Shown: positions 23,596 to 23,629 of the stretch, in pieces
Layout: every line of letters begins with the position of its first letter
Position numbering within the stretch: the stretch's first letter is position 1
Assembly: GCA_947174825.1 (NCBI GenBank)
Contig: CAMWKN010000001.1
Location: 1-23,629, forward strand
Length of the DNA stretch: 23,629 nt
Origin: an uncultured Clostridium sp.
GTDB taxonomy: Bacteria > Bacillota_A > Clostridia > Lachnospirales > Lachnospiraceae
Direction: 5' to 3'
The notes under the pieces: model-generated
Told to the model about the DNA's origin: nothing
Databases searched by the model: none
The model's input: only the letters and a program-made list of their open reading frames with translations
Position numbers and translations under genes: made by a program

Positions 23596-23629
23596 CTATT
23601 CTTCTTGCTTAACCGCAAGCACATATGTA

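Noticed and set aside
1..23629. CRISPR array, prophage, transposase or integrase
   Set aside because: No regularly spaced repeats, no phage or transposase-like proteins and no terminal inverted repeats with target duplications were seen.

Overview
The window looks like a chromosomal segment from a low-to-mid GC, monoderm member of the Clostridia, most likely Lachnospiraceae. The reasons are Firmicute-style AGGAGG ribosome binding sites, a type IV pilus operon with no secretin (PilQ) or PilP, linkers of the VDPNATPAP kind, and a small gene resembling the DUF5721 family. The taxonomy is an inference from these traits, not from a database match.

Layout. Positions 1-18595 hold one long leftward (minus-strand) type IV pilus locus. 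In transcription order it is: a promoter and structured leader (18595-18384), pilB (extension ATPase with an MshEN domain), pilT (retraction ATPase), a second promoter and leader (15393-15235), pilC (platform), a major-pilin-like gene, pilD (prepilin peptidase), a pilM::pilN fusion, pilO, four further prepilin-like genes (444, 817, 175 and 226 aa), and a giant membrane-anchored protein that runs off the left edge with more than 1605 codons visible. Upstream on the same strand is a 165-aa DUF5721-like gene. A divergent 64-aa eight-cysteine protein and a cluster of perfect inverted repeats follow at 19226-19536. Then come a leftward GH13/GlgX-like gene, a divergent rightward ABC-F ATPase gene, back-to-back terminators, and a leftward tRNA-Gln(CUG). 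No gene-free stretch exceeds 300 bases. The longer gaps (15244-15499, 18399-18581, 19421-19617, 21562-21780) hold promoters, leaders and inverted repeats and no convincing gene.

How it works together. PilB and PilT would drive pilin assembly and disassembly through PilC. PilM::PilN and PilO would form the alignment complex at the membrane. PilD would cleave the five prepilins. The 444/817/175/226-aa prepilins look like a minor-pilin priming or tip set, one of them a giant PilX-like subunit without Glu at mature position 5. The giant protein at the end of the operon has an N-terminal anchor, three related alpha/beta-like modules, a textbook calcium-binding loop and a Pro/Thr linker, and is the best candidate for an undescribed surface component of the pilus.

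Outside the pilus locus, two genes are notable for lost catalytic residues. The GlgX-like protein lacks all three GH13 catalytic carboxylates and is probably a pseudoenzyme. The ABC-F protein has one composite ATP site degraded on both faces.
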